The position numbers and the translations under genes were made by a program. From NCBI GenBank assembly GCA_041161475.1, contig JBEAUL010000035.1, forward strand, positions 1-19,107: 19,107 nt of DNA. The letters run 5' to 3'. Positions 1-7,366 of the stretch are shown here, piece after piece; within the stretch, counting starts at the first letter, position 1; every line of letters begins with the position of its first letter. Source of the stretch: JBEAUL01 sp041161475 (lineage in GTDB: Bacteria > Pseudomonadota > Gammaproteobacteria > UBA6186 > Azoamicaceae). The notes beneath the pieces are model-generated. The model worked only from the letters and a program-made list of their open reading frames with translations, made no database searches and had not been told where the DNA came from.

Positions 1-993
1 ATTATTTTAAAGGAATTAAGTAAAGAATTGGTCTTGAATGGAGAAAATGTCACCTTAAGTGCCTCTATAGGCATTAGCTTGTATCCGCAGGATGCGACAG
101 ATCCGGGGACCTTACTTAAAAATGCCAATATTGCCATGTATGATGCCAAACGACTCGGTAAAAATAGCTACAGCTTTTACAATGCGGGCATGGACAAGCA
201 ATCGGCTAAGCAACACCTGCTAGAAGGATACCTAAGAAAAGCCTTAGAAAAAAATGAACTCAGTTTATTTTATCAACCAAAAATTTCTTTAGAAACAGGA
301 AAGATTGTTGGGGCAGAGGCGCTGATCCGTTGGTATCATCCGGAATTGGGAATGATTTCCCCCAGTGAATTTATCTCTATCGCAGAAAAAACAGGTCTTG
401 TGATTGCGATTGGGAATTGGATTATAAAAAATGCCTGTAAGCAGGCAAAAGTTTGGCATGAGATGGGCTTTAAGGAATTTGTGGTCGCCGTTAATTTATC
501 TGCTTATCAGTTTAGGCAAGGTGACATCAGTCATGTGATTGCCGAGACCTTATGGGAAACGGGATTAGCGCCCTCGGCATTGGATTTAGAGATCACAGAA
601 AGTGTCATTATGGAGAATCCTGAAAAATCGGTATTGATGCTCCATGTGTTACGCTCTATGGGTGTCTCTATTTCGATTGATGATTTCGGCACAGGCTATT
701 CGTCTTTGGCACAATTAAAAAGTCTGCCTTTTCAGTCCCTAAAGATAGATCAATCTTTTGTGCGTAATCTTGAGGTCGACCCTGCTTATAATCGTACGAT
801 CATCGCGACGATTGTGAGTATGGCAAAACAACTGGGCTTGAAAGTGATTGCCGAAGGCGTTGAAACAGAAGAGCAAAGGATTTTTTTAACGCATTTGGGT
901 TGCGATTACGTTCAGGGATATTTATTCAGCAAGCCAGTAGAAGTTGGTGAAATGACAAAATTACTACAAGATCAATCCGCCACACTCAGTTGA
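1..993 (+). CDS. GGDEF-EAL cyclic-di-GMP enzyme (5' partial)
   Basis: The reading frame is open from base 1, so the N-terminus lies outside the window and 330 residues are visible. Residues 1-60 are the last part of a GGDEF (diguanylate cyclase) domain, recognised by the SIGIS-YP segment, the N-A-AMY-AK helix and the final N-Y-FY. The GG(D/E)EF active-site loop is not in the window, so cyclase activity cannot be judged. Residues from about 75 to the end are a complete EAL phosphodiesterase domain that hydrolyses cyclic-di-GMP. Visible metal or catalytic positions are EAL (E106), N165, E197 of LEITES, the DDFGTGYS motif (D227, D228), K248 of LKIDQ, E285/E288 of AEGVE and Q305 of VQGY. All are conserved, so the phosphodiesterase is probably active. 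The gene ends 68 bases before lgt, and its stop codon overlaps a candidate lgt promoter. Sensor domains are not visible. Confidence 0.93.
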   Translation: MILKELSKELVLNGENVTLSASIGISLYPQDATDPGTLLKNANIAMYDAKRLGKNSYSFYNAGMDKQSAKQHLLEGYLRKALEKNELSLFYQPKISLETGKIVGAEALIRWYHPELGMISPSEFISIAEKTGLVIAIGNWIIKNACKQAKVWHEMGFKEFVVAVNLSAYQFRQGDISHVIAETLWETGLAPSALDLEITESVIMENPEKSVLMLHVLRSMGVSISIDDFGTGYSSLAQLKSLPFQSLKIDQSFVRNLEVDPAYNRTIIATIVSMAKQLGLKVIAEGVETEEQRIFLTHLGCDYVQGYLFSKPVEVGEMTKLLQDQSATLS

Positions 994-1019
994 CAAGTGC
1001 GCGCCAAGTGCTTTAGCAT
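990..1019 (+). promoter_or_regulatory. Candidate sigma-70 promoter for the lgt-thyA-folA operon
   Basis: A perfect -35 TTGACA (990-995) is followed after 18 bases by TAGCAT (1014-1019), which matches 4 of 6 bases of the -10 consensus. Transcription would start near 1026 and give a leader of about 36 bases before the lgt ATG. The -35 box overlaps the TGA stop of the upstream EAL gene. It is supported by sequence match and position only. Confidence 0.42.
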
Positions 1020-1061
1020 CAAGTCTATTAGTGACCCTATTTATTGTTTTATCCAGGCATC

Positions 1062-1868
1062 ATGTTAAATTTCCCTCAACTGAATCCCGTTGCTTACTCA
1101 GTCGGTTTTCTTGAAGTACACTGGTACGGTATTTGTTATTTTGTCGGATTTTTAGGTGCATATGCATTGAGTGTGCATCGCCGTCGTATTCCTCTTATTC
1201 CCTGGGATAAAATGACCATTGCCGATTTACTGGTCTACGTTGCGCTAGGCGTGATTTTTGGTGGTAGTATTGGGTACTGGGTATTATACCAACCCGCTGT
1301 CTTACTGGAGTCCCCTTGGCAAGCACTGGCTTTTTGGGAGCCAGGACGCGCTTTTCATGGCGGGCTTATTGGTGTCTTGTTGGCGGTTGCTTTATTTGCG
1401 CGTCGAACCCACTATCGTTTTCTCGAAATAACAGATTTTATTGCACCAGCCGTTCCCATTGGTTTAGGCATGGGTCGAATCGGTAACTTTTTAAACGGGG
1501 AATTATGGGGGCGTGCCACAACGGTGCCTTGGGGAATGATTTTTCCCCAAGGCGGGGCAGTGGTTCGTCATCCCTCGCAGCTCTATGAATGTTTCTTAGA
1601 AGGATTGGTTTTGTGTCTTGGTTTGGTTTTTTATGCCAGAAAACCAAGACCGGTTGGGAGTATTTCGGGTTGGTTTTTAATTGGATATGCTACTTTCCGC
1701 ATTATCGTAGAGTTTTTTAGGGAGCCGGATTGGGATCAGGGATTTGTCGCCTTTAATGCGCTAACAATGGGCCAGTGTTTGTCTATACCGATGCTGTTGA
1801 TTGGCGGAGGGTTGGTGTATTTCGCTTATCGTAGGAGTCTTGTGCCATGCGCCAGTATCTCGATTTAA
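1062..1868 (+). CDS. lgt: Phosphatidylglycerol-prolipoprotein diacylglyceryl transferase
   Basis: Lgt transfers diacylglycerol from phosphatidylglycerol to the lipobox cysteine of prolipoproteins in the inner membrane, the first step of lipoprotein maturation. The 268-residue product has several hydrophobic helices and the Lgt signature GRIGNFLNGELWGR (139-151). Also visible are HWYG near residue 20, FHGG with H99, RHPSQLYE (169-176) and VEFFREPD with R220. These correspond to H103, R143 and R239 of the E. coli enzyme. It is shorter than E. coli Lgt (about 291) mainly because the loop before RHPSQLYE is reduced. The usual arginine of the GGR-(I/L)-GY segment is serine here (GGSIGY, S69). I chose ATG 1062 because it aligns with family N-termini; a TTG at 1044 is in frame but adds unconserved residues. 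The Shine-Dalgarno is weak (CAGG). The 3' end overlaps thyA by 22 bases. Confidence 0.95.
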   Translation: MLNFPQLNPVAYSVGFLEVHWYGICYFVGFLGAYALSVHRRRIPLIPWDKMTIADLLVYVALGVIFGGSIGYWVLYQPAVLLESPWQALAFWEPGRAFHGGLIGVLLAVALFARRTHYRFLEITDFIAPAVPIGLGMGRIGNFLNGELWGRATTVPWGMIFPQGGAVVRHPSQLYECFLEGLVLCLGLVFYARKPRPVGSISGWFLIGYATFRIIVEFFREPDWDQGFVAFNALTMGQCLSIPMLLIGGGLVYFAYRRSLVPCASISI

Positions 1869-2641
1869 TTCGTCGCGTAAAAGCAGAAGGTATACGAAAA
1901 GGAGATAGGACCGGTACCGGAACCTTGAGTCTCTTTGGTCATCAAATGCGCTTTGATTTATCCGAAGGCTTTCCTTTAGTTACTACTAAAAAAGTCCACC
2001 TTAAATCTATCATTCATGAATTGTTGTGGTTTATTAAAGGCGACACCAATGTGAAAACATTGCAAGAAGCTGGCGTGAGCATCTGGAATGAATGGGCCGA
2101 TGCCGATGGTAATTTAGGCCCTGTGTATGGCAAGCAATGGCGTGCTTGGCCAGATAATCGAGGGGGGGTTATCGATCAGTTGCAAGCCGTATTATCAGAA
2201 ATTCGCTCTAATCCAGATTCTCGTCGATTGATTGTGAGCGCCTGGAATGTTGCCGAATTGAATCTCATGGCTTTGCCCCCTTGCCATTGTTTCTTTCAGT
2301 TTTATGTGGCCGAAGGCAAATTGTCCTGTCAGTTGTATCAACGCAGTGCCGATATTTTTTTGGGTGTTCCCTTTAATATTGCGTCCTATGCATTGCTGAC
2401 CATGATGGTGGCACAGGTGAGCGGTTTAGCACCAGGGACCTTTGTGCATACCATTGGAGATGCGCACCTCTATTTGAATCACCTTGAACAGGCTGAAGAA
2501 CAGCTGTCTCGAAAACCACATGCACTGCCCAAGATGCAACTCAATCCATTGGTGACTGACCTATTTGATTTTGTCTATGAAGATTTTGAATTACTAAATT
2601 ATCAGTGCCATCCTAGAATTGTAGCGCCGATTGCCGTATAG
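1847..2641 (+). CDS. thyA: Thymidylate synthase
   Basis: ThyA methylates dUMP to dTMP using methylenetetrahydrofolate, releasing dihydrofolate that DHFR (the next gene) recycles. The product is 264 residues, the same length as E. coli ThyA. The active-site segment LPPCHCFFQFYV puts the nucleophile at C146, exactly the E. coli position. Other family motifs are DRTGTGT near residue 20 (phosphate-binding arginine), WNEWAD near 80, QRSADIFLGVPFNIASYALL (dUMP binding) and the terminal C-H-P-R-I-P-A-V pattern, here CHPRIVAPIAV. The start at ATG 1847 is supported by a GTAGGAG ribosome site nine bases upstream and by the alignment. It begins inside the end of lgt in another frame, so translation of the two is probably coupled. 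Confidence 0.97.
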   Translation: MRQYLDLIRRVKAEGIRKGDRTGTGTLSLFGHQMRFDLSEGFPLVTTKKVHLKSIIHELLWFIKGDTNVKTLQEAGVSIWNEWADADGNLGPVYGKQWRAWPDNRGGVIDQLQAVLSEIRSNPDSRRLIVSAWNVAELNLMALPPCHCFFQFYVAEGKLSCQLYQRSADIFLGVPFNIASYALLTMMVAQVSGLAPGTFVHTIGDAHLYLNHLEQAEEQLSRKPHALPKMQLNPLVTDLFDFVYEDFELLNYQCHPRIVAPIAV

Positions 2642-2644
2642 TGT

Positions 2645-2667
2645 GATGCGGATTGTTTTTCCGCATC
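2645..2667. other. Short hairpin between thyA and folA
   Basis: GATGCGGA (2645-2652) and TCCGCATC (2660-2667) form a perfect 8-bp inverted repeat around a 7-base loop, starting just after the thyA stop codon. No T-run follows, so it does not look like an intrinsic terminator. It could stabilise or process the mRNA, or slightly reduce read-through into folA. Confidence 0.4.
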
Positions 2668-2697
2668 GTCTTACATAGGCAACGGGGTATTGGTTTT

Positions 2698-3183
2698 ATG
2701 CGTATTTCTTTGATTGCTGCAGTCGCACGCAATGGTGTTATTGGTAAAGGCAGCACTTTGCCTTGGCATTACCCAGAAGATCTAAAATTTTTTCGTCAAA
2801 CCACGCAAGACAAAGTGGTCATTATGGGACGAAAGACCTTTCTATCGCTTAATAAAAAACCTCTTCCAAAACGCATTAATGTTGTCATTACACGAGATTT
2901 GAATTATCATGCGCCAGGCTGTACCGTCGTACATTCGGTTGAAGAAGCCTTGAAGGTTGCTCGTGATGCAAAAGGGGACGATCAAGAAGTGATGATTATC
3001 GGTGGATCTGATATTTATGCACTTTTCTTACCGCATGCGCATCGCTTGTATCTCACGGTTTTGAACGAGTCTTTTGAGGGAGATGTGTTTTTTCCGAGGG
3101 TTAATTGGCAGGAATGGCAATTATCGACAGAAAAACAGTACAGTGAATTTGTCATTAAAACATTCGAAAAAATAAATCGATAG
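2698..3183 (+). CDS. folA: Dihydrofolate reductase
   Basis: FolA reduces dihydrofolate to tetrahydrofolate with NADPH and is the target of trimethoprim. The 161-residue product has the single-domain DHFR pattern: IAAVARNGVIGKG (1-18), LPWHYPEDLKFF with catalytic D28 (E. coli D27), VIMGRKTFLS (41-50, NADPH binding), PLPKRIN-VITR (55-65), IIGGSDIYALFLP (100-112) and a threonine at LYLT (120). The start at ATG 2698 matches family N-termini (MRISLIAA), with a GGGG stretch about ten bases upstream. An in-frame upstream TTG (2653) lies in the thyA-folA hairpin and adds non-family residues. The thyA-folA pairing is a common arrangement that couples dTMP synthesis with folate recycling. Confidence 0.96.
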   Translation: MRISLIAAVARNGVIGKGSTLPWHYPEDLKFFRQTTQDKVVIMGRKTFLSLNKKPLPKRINVVITRDLNYHAPGCTVVHSVEEALKVARDAKGDDQEVMIIGGSDIYALFLPHAHRLYLTVLNESFEGDVFFPRVNWQEWQLSTEKQYSEFVIKTFEKINR

Positions 3184-3201
3184 GGATAAAGGAGTAATAA
3201 G

Positions 3202-4182
3202 ATGAAATTGTTATTTGAAACATTTATAAAAGCATTAGACGAGTATGCGGAAGATGCGCGTTCTCTTGTAAAGTGGGCAACACAAGAGCAAGCTATAAAA
3301 GGCATTAAGTTGGATTTTGCAAACCATTTAAAAAAGACAATCACTGAAAAATATTTGAGTAAAGACACGGTTGTATTGACTGATTGTGAGGGATTGTGTT
3401 CAGAAATTCAGAGTGTTCAAGGTAAAATTGAACGAAAAAGAGAAGGTCGAAAAATAGAACCAGGCTATTTTGATGCCTTGTTGGTTTGGATGTTGGCACG
3501 ATTACATGCTGCAATTAAGCAGTTAAATTTACCTGTAAACGATCCAGCTTGTGTGACTTTGTCTCATACGCAGTTGGTGCTTAAAAATCTCTTTGATGCG
3601 TATTCCGTATTAATCGGGGGATTTTATGATTTTCCTGACAGTCGTAATGCCTTGGAAGTGTATGCAAGACACCATTCCAGAACGACTGTTTATGCGATGA
3701 AGGAAGGCTGGAATGCCAAAGTATTACCCGAAGGGTCAGAACAGTTGGTGATCGAAAAACTGGAACGATTAAAGCAAACAACCATTAGGCTTCTACGTAA
3801 TCTATCTTCTGATCAAGAAAAAGTCATTTTGTATTACATGACGCTATCAGAATTGCATCATATTAATCCCGTATTACAAGGATTAGAAGAAAGGCTGGCA
3901 AAACACTTTGATCTAAAACCGATCACACGCATCGAGTCTTCAGAAAATGAGCTAAAAGAATGTCAGGAATCTGCCGAAATCGGTAAGTCTTCAGAAAGTG
4001 TTGAGCAAGCCCCCGTGGCAATCGAGAAAAAACCAGACATGCTGTTTTCTCAAGGTGTTCAATCATTTGCAGAGGCAACGAAACCTGTGATAGAAGCAAC
4101 AGCTACAGCCGTGAATCAAGGAGGCAAGTCCGCATTATTCTTACACAGGAAGAAGAAGTGCTCCAATGAAGTGGTAAGATAA
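3202..4182 (+). CDS. Hypothetical protein, 326 residues, mostly helical
   Basis: I do not recognise this protein. ATG 3202 has an excellent ribosome site (AAAGGAG, 3188-3194) and starts 18 bases after folA, so it looks co-transcribed with lgt-thyA-folA. The product lacks a signal peptide and clear membrane segments and appears soluble and largely alpha-helical through about residue 245, with charged amphipathic stretches. After that comes a low-complexity region (about 246-300) rich in Glu, Ser, Ala and Thr. It ends in a basic tail (HRKKKCSNEVVR). No catalytic motif stands out; the segment GFYDFPDSRNALEVYARHH (about 140-158) could be a useful search seed. If the host is an intracellular Legionellales, a substrate of a secretion system is possible, but nothing in the sequence proves that. 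The stop codon is two bases from the end of the convergent dusB gene. Confidence 0.72.
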   Translation: MKLLFETFIKALDEYAEDARSLVKWATQEQAIKGIKLDFANHLKKTITEKYLSKDTVVLTDCEGLCSEIQSVQGKIERKREGRKIEPGYFDALLVWMLARLHAAIKQLNLPVNDPACVTLSHTQLVLKNLFDAYSVLIGGFYDFPDSRNALEVYARHHSRTTVYAMKEGWNAKVLPEGSEQLVIEKLERLKQTTIRLLRNLSSDQEKVILYYMTLSELHHINPVLQGLEERLAKHFDLKPITRIESSENELKECQESAEIGKSSESVEQAPVAIEKKPDMLFSQGVQSFAEATKPVIEATATAVNQGGKSALFLHRKKKCSNEVVR

Positions 4183-4184
4183 GG

Positions 4185-5141
4185 CTAAATAAAGAAAGCC
4201 TCGATGGCTTCTCGTTGTGCCTGGGCGTTGGTAATTTTATTGAAATGTTCTCTGAAATTAGCAGCGCCTCGTTGCCCTTTACTGTACCAAGAGACGTGTT
4301 TTCTGGCGATCATGGTGCCGGTCACTTCGCCATAAAAATCAAAAAGATTGTCTAAGTGACCCAATAAAATGCCTTTAATTGTCTGTAAAGAAGGTTCCGG
4401 TAAATGGGTGCCTGTTTTTAGATAATGATCTATTTCTCTAAAAATCCAGGGTCTGCCTTGCGCTGCTCTGCCAATCATAATGCCATCGGCTTTGGTGTGC
4501 TCTAACACAAATTTTGCTTTTTCAGGTGTTTCGATATCGCCGTTTGCAATCAACGGAATACGGATGGCTTGCTTAATTGCTGCGATTGTATCGTACTCTG
4601 CATCTCCCTTGTAAAAACAGCAGCGTGTTCTCCCATGTACGGCTAAGGCTTGGATCCCACTTTGTTCTGCAATTTTAGCAATGTGAATGCCGTTTCTGGT
4701 ATTGGTATCCCAGCCGGTTCTAATTTTTAAGGTAACAGGAACAGAGACCGCATTGACAACCGCTTCTAGAATACGCGCAACCAGTTTTTCATCACGCAGC
4801 AGTGCGGAACCTGCAAGGGTATTGCAGACCTTTTTTGCAGGGCAACCCATATTAATATCAATAATTTCTGCGCCCTGATCGGCGTTAAACTTGGCAGCCT
4901 CTGCCATCATCAACGGATCTGCTCCGGCAATTTGTACCGAACGAGGAAAGGTTTCGCCTTCGTGATTGGCCCTACGCAGGGTTTTGGCGCTGCCTCGCAA
5001 TAAAGAGTTAGAAGAGACCATTTCAGAGACGGCCATACCTGCACCCAATTGTTTGCACAATTGACGAAACGGTCTGTCTGTTACACCGGCCATAGGCGCT
5101 AACACCAGATTATTGTCAAGTTGATAAGGGCCAATTTTCAT
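4185..5141 (-). CDS. dusB: tRNA-dihydrouridine synthase B
   Basis: DusB is an FMN enzyme that reduces specific uridines in the tRNA D-loop to dihydrouridine with NADPH. The 318-residue protein follows E. coli DusB closely: APMAGVTDRPFR (15-26), SEMVSSN, VQIAGADP, DINMGCPAKKV with catalytic C100 at the E. coli position, LKIRTGWD, HGRTR, IANGDI and MIGRAAQGRPWIFREI, and then the HVSWY segment of the C-terminal tRNA-binding helices. The DINMGCPAKKV and RAAQGRPWIF signatures favour DusB over DusA or DusC. It is the last gene of the accB-accC-dusB unit, 44 bases after accC. No Shine-Dalgarno is visible before the ATG, and the upstream sequence is very AT-rich, so the start is chosen from the family alignment. 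In many gammaproteobacteria prmA precedes and fis follows dusB; neither is here. Confidence 0.95.
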   Translation of the reverse strand: MKIGPYQLDNNLVLAPMAGVTDRPFRQLCKQLGAGMAVSEMVSSNSLLRGSAKTLRRANHEGETFPRSVQIAGADPLMMAEAAKFNADQGAEIIDINMGCPAKKVCNTLAGSALLRDEKLVARILEAVVNAVSVPVTLKIRTGWDTNTRNGIHIAKIAEQSGIQALAVHGRTRCCFYKGDAEYDTIAAIKQAIRIPLIANGDIETPEKAKFVLEHTKADGIMIGRAAQGRPWIFREIDHYLKTGTHLPEPSLQTIKGILLGHLDNLFDFYGEVTGTMIARKHVSWYSKGQRGAANFREHFNKITNAQAQREAIEAFFI

Positions 5142-5185
5142 ATAAATAGGTTATGTATAAATTATATTGTTGTATTTATGTGGTA

Positions 5186-6550
5186 TTAGATACTTTTTCC
5201 AGCGGCCAATTTTTTCTCTAAGTAATGAATATTGGTACCACCCATACAAAAAGCCCTGTCTTGCATTAAGGCTTGATGAAGTGGAATATTGGTTTTAATG
5301 CCTTGAATGGCGATTTCATCAAGTGCTTGACGCATTCTGGCAATCGCACTTTCTCTTGTCGGCCCATAGCTTATCAGCTTGCCTATCAAAGAGTCATAAT
5401 AAGGAGGCACTTGATATCCAGCATAAATATGGGAGTCAAAACGAATGCCAGGACCACCAGGGGCATGGAATTGCGTAATAAGCCCTGGGCTGGGGGTAAA
5501 GGTTTTTGGATCTTCGGCGTTTATGCGACACTCGATAGAATGCCCTTGTATTTTAATGTCTTTCTGCTTGATTTTAAGGGGCATGCCCGCTGCAATTTCT
5601 AGTTGTGCCCGAATTAAGTCGATGCCCGTAATCATTTCCGTAACAGGATGCTCTACCTGAATGCGGGTATTCATTTCGATAAAGTAAAATCGGCCATTTT
5701 CATATAAAAATTCAAAGGTCCCTGCACCACGATAGCCAATATTGAGACAGGCCTTAACGCAACGTTCTCCGATTTTTTTACGCTCAGATTCTGTAATACC
5801 AGGGGCGGTGGCTTCTTCGATAACTTTTTGGTGTCGACGTTGCATAGAACAATCTCTTTCACCCAAATACAAAGCATGCCCTTGTCCGTCTGCCAATACT
5901 TGTATTTCGATATGGCGCGGATTTTCTAAGAATTTTTCCATATAGACGGTGTCGTTTAAAAACGCGGCGCCTGCTTCAATTTTTGTCATGGAGATGGCGT
6001 GTAACAGGGCGGCTTCACTGTGTACCACGCGCATGCCACGTCCACCGCCACCACCTGCGGCTTTAATAATCACGGGATAACCGATAGACTGCGCCAATTT
6101 TAAATTTTCGGCATCGTCATTTCCCAGGGGGCCATCGGAACCCGGTACGCAGGGCACACCGGCGGCTTTCATTAAGCGAATGGCGGAGACTTTATCGCCC
6201 ATTTGCCGAATATTCTCGGGGTTAGGTCCGATAAAGGTAAAGCCACTTTGTTCTACATGTTCGGCAAAGTCGGCATTTTCAGCCAAAAAGCCATAACCTG
6301 GGTGAATGGCAACCGCATCAGTGACTTCTGCCGCGCTGATAATGGCCGGAATATTGAGATAACTTTTGGCGCCGGCAGGAGGCCCAATACAAACGGACTC
6401 GTCTGCAAGACGGACATGCTTTAAATCGCGATCTGCCGTGGAGTACACAGCAACGGTTTTAATGCCCATTTCTTTACAGGCACGCAGAATACGCAAGGCA
6501 ATCTCGCCACGATTGGCAATGACTATTTTACTAAGAGGGGTATTGGTCAT
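5186..6550 (-). CDS. accC: Biotin carboxylase subunit of acetyl-CoA carboxylase
   Basis: AccC uses ATP and bicarbonate to carboxylate the biotin carried by AccB, the first half of the malonyl-CoA-forming reaction for fatty-acid synthesis. The 454-residue product compares with 449 in E. coli. In order it shows an N-terminal domain starting KIVIANRGEIALR, an ATP-grasp core with K120 in MGDKVSAI, the glycine-rich loop KAAGGGGGRGMRVV (about 163-176), ERDCSMQRRHQK, the Mg-binding FIEMNTRIQVEHPVTE and its catalytic arginine, then ECRINAEDP and the C-terminal domain to GGTNIHYLEKKL. The length difference is mainly a four-residue N-terminal extension and a different tail. A possible AAGGG ribosome site lies about 12 bases before the ATG. 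It is 40 bases after accB and clearly in the same operon. Confidence 0.97.
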   Translation of the reverse strand: MTNTPLSKIVIANRGEIALRILRACKEMGIKTVAVYSTADRDLKHVRLADESVCIGPPAGAKSYLNIPAIISAAEVTDAVAIHPGYGFLAENADFAEHVEQSGFTFIGPNPENIRQMGDKVSAIRLMKAAGVPCVPGSDGPLGNDDAENLKLAQSIGYPVIIKAAGGGGGRGMRVVHSEAALLHAISMTKIEAGAAFLNDTVYMEKFLENPRHIEIQVLADGQGHALYLGERDCSMQRRHQKVIEEATAPGITESERKKIGERCVKACLNIGYRGAGTFEFLYENGRFYFIEMNTRIQVEHPVTEMITGIDLIRAQLEIAAGMPLKIKQKDIKIQGHSIECRINAEDPKTFTPSPGLITQFHAPGGPGIRFDSHIYAGYQVPPYYDSLIGKLISYGPTRESAIARMRQALDEIAIQGIKTNIPLHQALMQDRAFCMGGTNIHYLEKKLAAGKSI

Positions 6551-6590
6551 GGGTTATCAACGCCCTTAGGTTATATTAAAAATCAACAAA

Positions 6591-7040
6591 TTACGCAATG
6601 ACAAACAATGGTTGATCAAATTCAACCGGTTGCCCATTTTCCACCAAAATATCTTGAATGGTGCCCGATTTATCGGCTTCGATTTGGTTTAACATTTTCA
6701 TGGCTTCGATTAAACACAATACATCGCCGGCTTTTACCGTTTGCCCGATGGTGACAAAGGGTTTTTCGTTGGGGCTTGGGGCACGATAAAAGGTGCCAAC
6801 CATTGGGGATTTTAATTTGTGTCCGCTCGGTTCGGGTGCCGGGGTTACAGGCGCTTGGGGGGCTGGTGCAGTGGCTGTAACGGGTGCAGAGATTTGTACT
6901 GGCGGGGCATATGTCGCAGTGACTGGTGCAGAGGTGCGACCAATGCGGACGGACTCACCATTTTCTTGGCGGACTTCTAATTCTGAAATATTAGATTTCT
7001 CGAATATATCGATTAATTTTTTAATATCCTGGATATTCAC
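6591..7040 (-). CDS. accB: Biotin carboxyl carrier protein of acetyl-CoA carboxylase
   Basis: AccB carries the biotin that shuttles carboxylate from biotin carboxylase to carboxyltransferase. The 149-residue protein has three parts: an N-terminal helical region (MNIQDIKKLIDIFEKS), a flexible Pro/Ala-rich linker (about 37-72, in which APVTAT occurs twice), and the C-terminal biotinyl domain from about residue 75. The biotinylation motif EAMKM is intact, with target lysine K115 (E. coli K122). KSPMVGTFYRAPSP supplies the typical thumb region of gammaproteobacterial AccB. Translation starts at GTG 7040, since no ATG lies in frame near the conserved N-terminus; AGGGG nine bases upstream supports this start. 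It is the first gene of accB-accC-dusB and is divergent from groES. Confidence 0.96.
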   Translation of the reverse strand: MNIQDIKKLIDIFEKSNISELEVRQENGESVRIGRTSAPVTATYAPPVQISAPVTATAPAPQAPVTPAPEPSGHKLKSPMVGTFYRAPSPNEKPFVTIGQTVKAGDVLCLIEAMKMLNQIEADKSGTIQDILVENGQPVEFDQPLFVIA

Positions 7041-7120
7041 TGGCAGTGACCCCTAAAATTGTTGGTTTAGTTAATGTGTTCTACAATCGCCATGGGAGCA
7101 TTCTACCCCGTTTGTCGCTT

Positions 7121-7141
7121 GGCCGTAAAGCTTTATGGGCC
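7121..7141. repeat. Inverted repeat upstream of accB
   Basis: The stretch 7121-7141 is symmetrical around 7130/7131: a perfect TAAAGCTTTA core (7126-7135) flanked, after a G-T pair, by CC/GG, and then by GG/CC after one bulged G at 7139. It lies 81-101 bases upstream of the accB start. It could be a protein-binding dyad or an RNA hairpin in the accBC leader; there is no T-run to make it a terminator. Confidence 0.45.
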
Positions 7142-7286
7142 GTGGAAACAAGAATTTATATTGCAGTTACACTAGATATAAAGCAAGTAATGGTATTCAG
7201 AAAATGAGCTCATAGCCCCCCTGTTAAATGTTGTTATGGGTTGTTTTTGGCAGAAAAAAAGGGTATTTTTTGATATTTATCACTGG

Positions 7287-7312
7287 GTTTGTCTGTTTAA
7301 CAAAACACAAAC
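7287..7312. repeat. Imperfect dyad next to the groESL promoters
   Basis: GTTTGT (7287-7292) pairs with ACAAAC (7307-7312), and GTTT (7295-7298) with AAAC (7303-7306). CT is bulged and the loop has four bases. The right arm ends at the proposed -35 of the heat-shock-like promoter, which is a plausible operator position. No regulator is known from this sequence. Confidence 0.35.
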
Positions 7313-7340
7313 TTTTAAAAAAATTAAAAGCCCCCCTCTT
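7312..7340 (+). promoter_or_regulatory. Candidate sigma-32 (heat-shock) promoter of groESL
   Basis: CTTTTAAA (7312-7319) resembles the sigma-32 -35 element (CTTGAAA type). After 13 bases it is followed by CCCCTCTT (7333-7340), similar to the CCCCATNT -10 element. The position about 120 bases before groES fits a heat-shock operon. The match is partial and depends on analogy with gammaproteobacterial groESL. Confidence 0.45.
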
Positions 7341-7366
7341 GTTTTAGCGTTAAGCGTACCTATATT
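7339..7366 (+). promoter_or_regulatory. Candidate vegetative promoter of groESL
   Basis: TTGTTT (7339-7344) and TATATT (7361-7366) are separated by 16 bases. The -10 matches 5 of 6 consensus bases and the -35 matches 3 of 6. Transcription would begin near 7373. It directly follows the heat-shock-like promoter, so groESL could be driven by two sigma factors in tandem. Confidence 0.45.

Noticed and set aside
1438..1647. Antisense frame of 69 codons within lgt
   Set aside because: No ribosome site or recognisable product; shadow of the lgt gene.
4194..4212. Small hairpin AAGCC/GGCTT near the dusB and 3202-4182 gene ends as a terminator
   Set aside because: The stem has only five pairs, lies inside the dusB coding end and has no T-run on either strand.
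6840..6935. Repeated GTAACGGGTGCAGA-like units as a DNA repeat array
   Set aside because: They encode the Pro/Ala/Val/Thr-rich linker of AccB and are explained by its low-complexity protein sequence.
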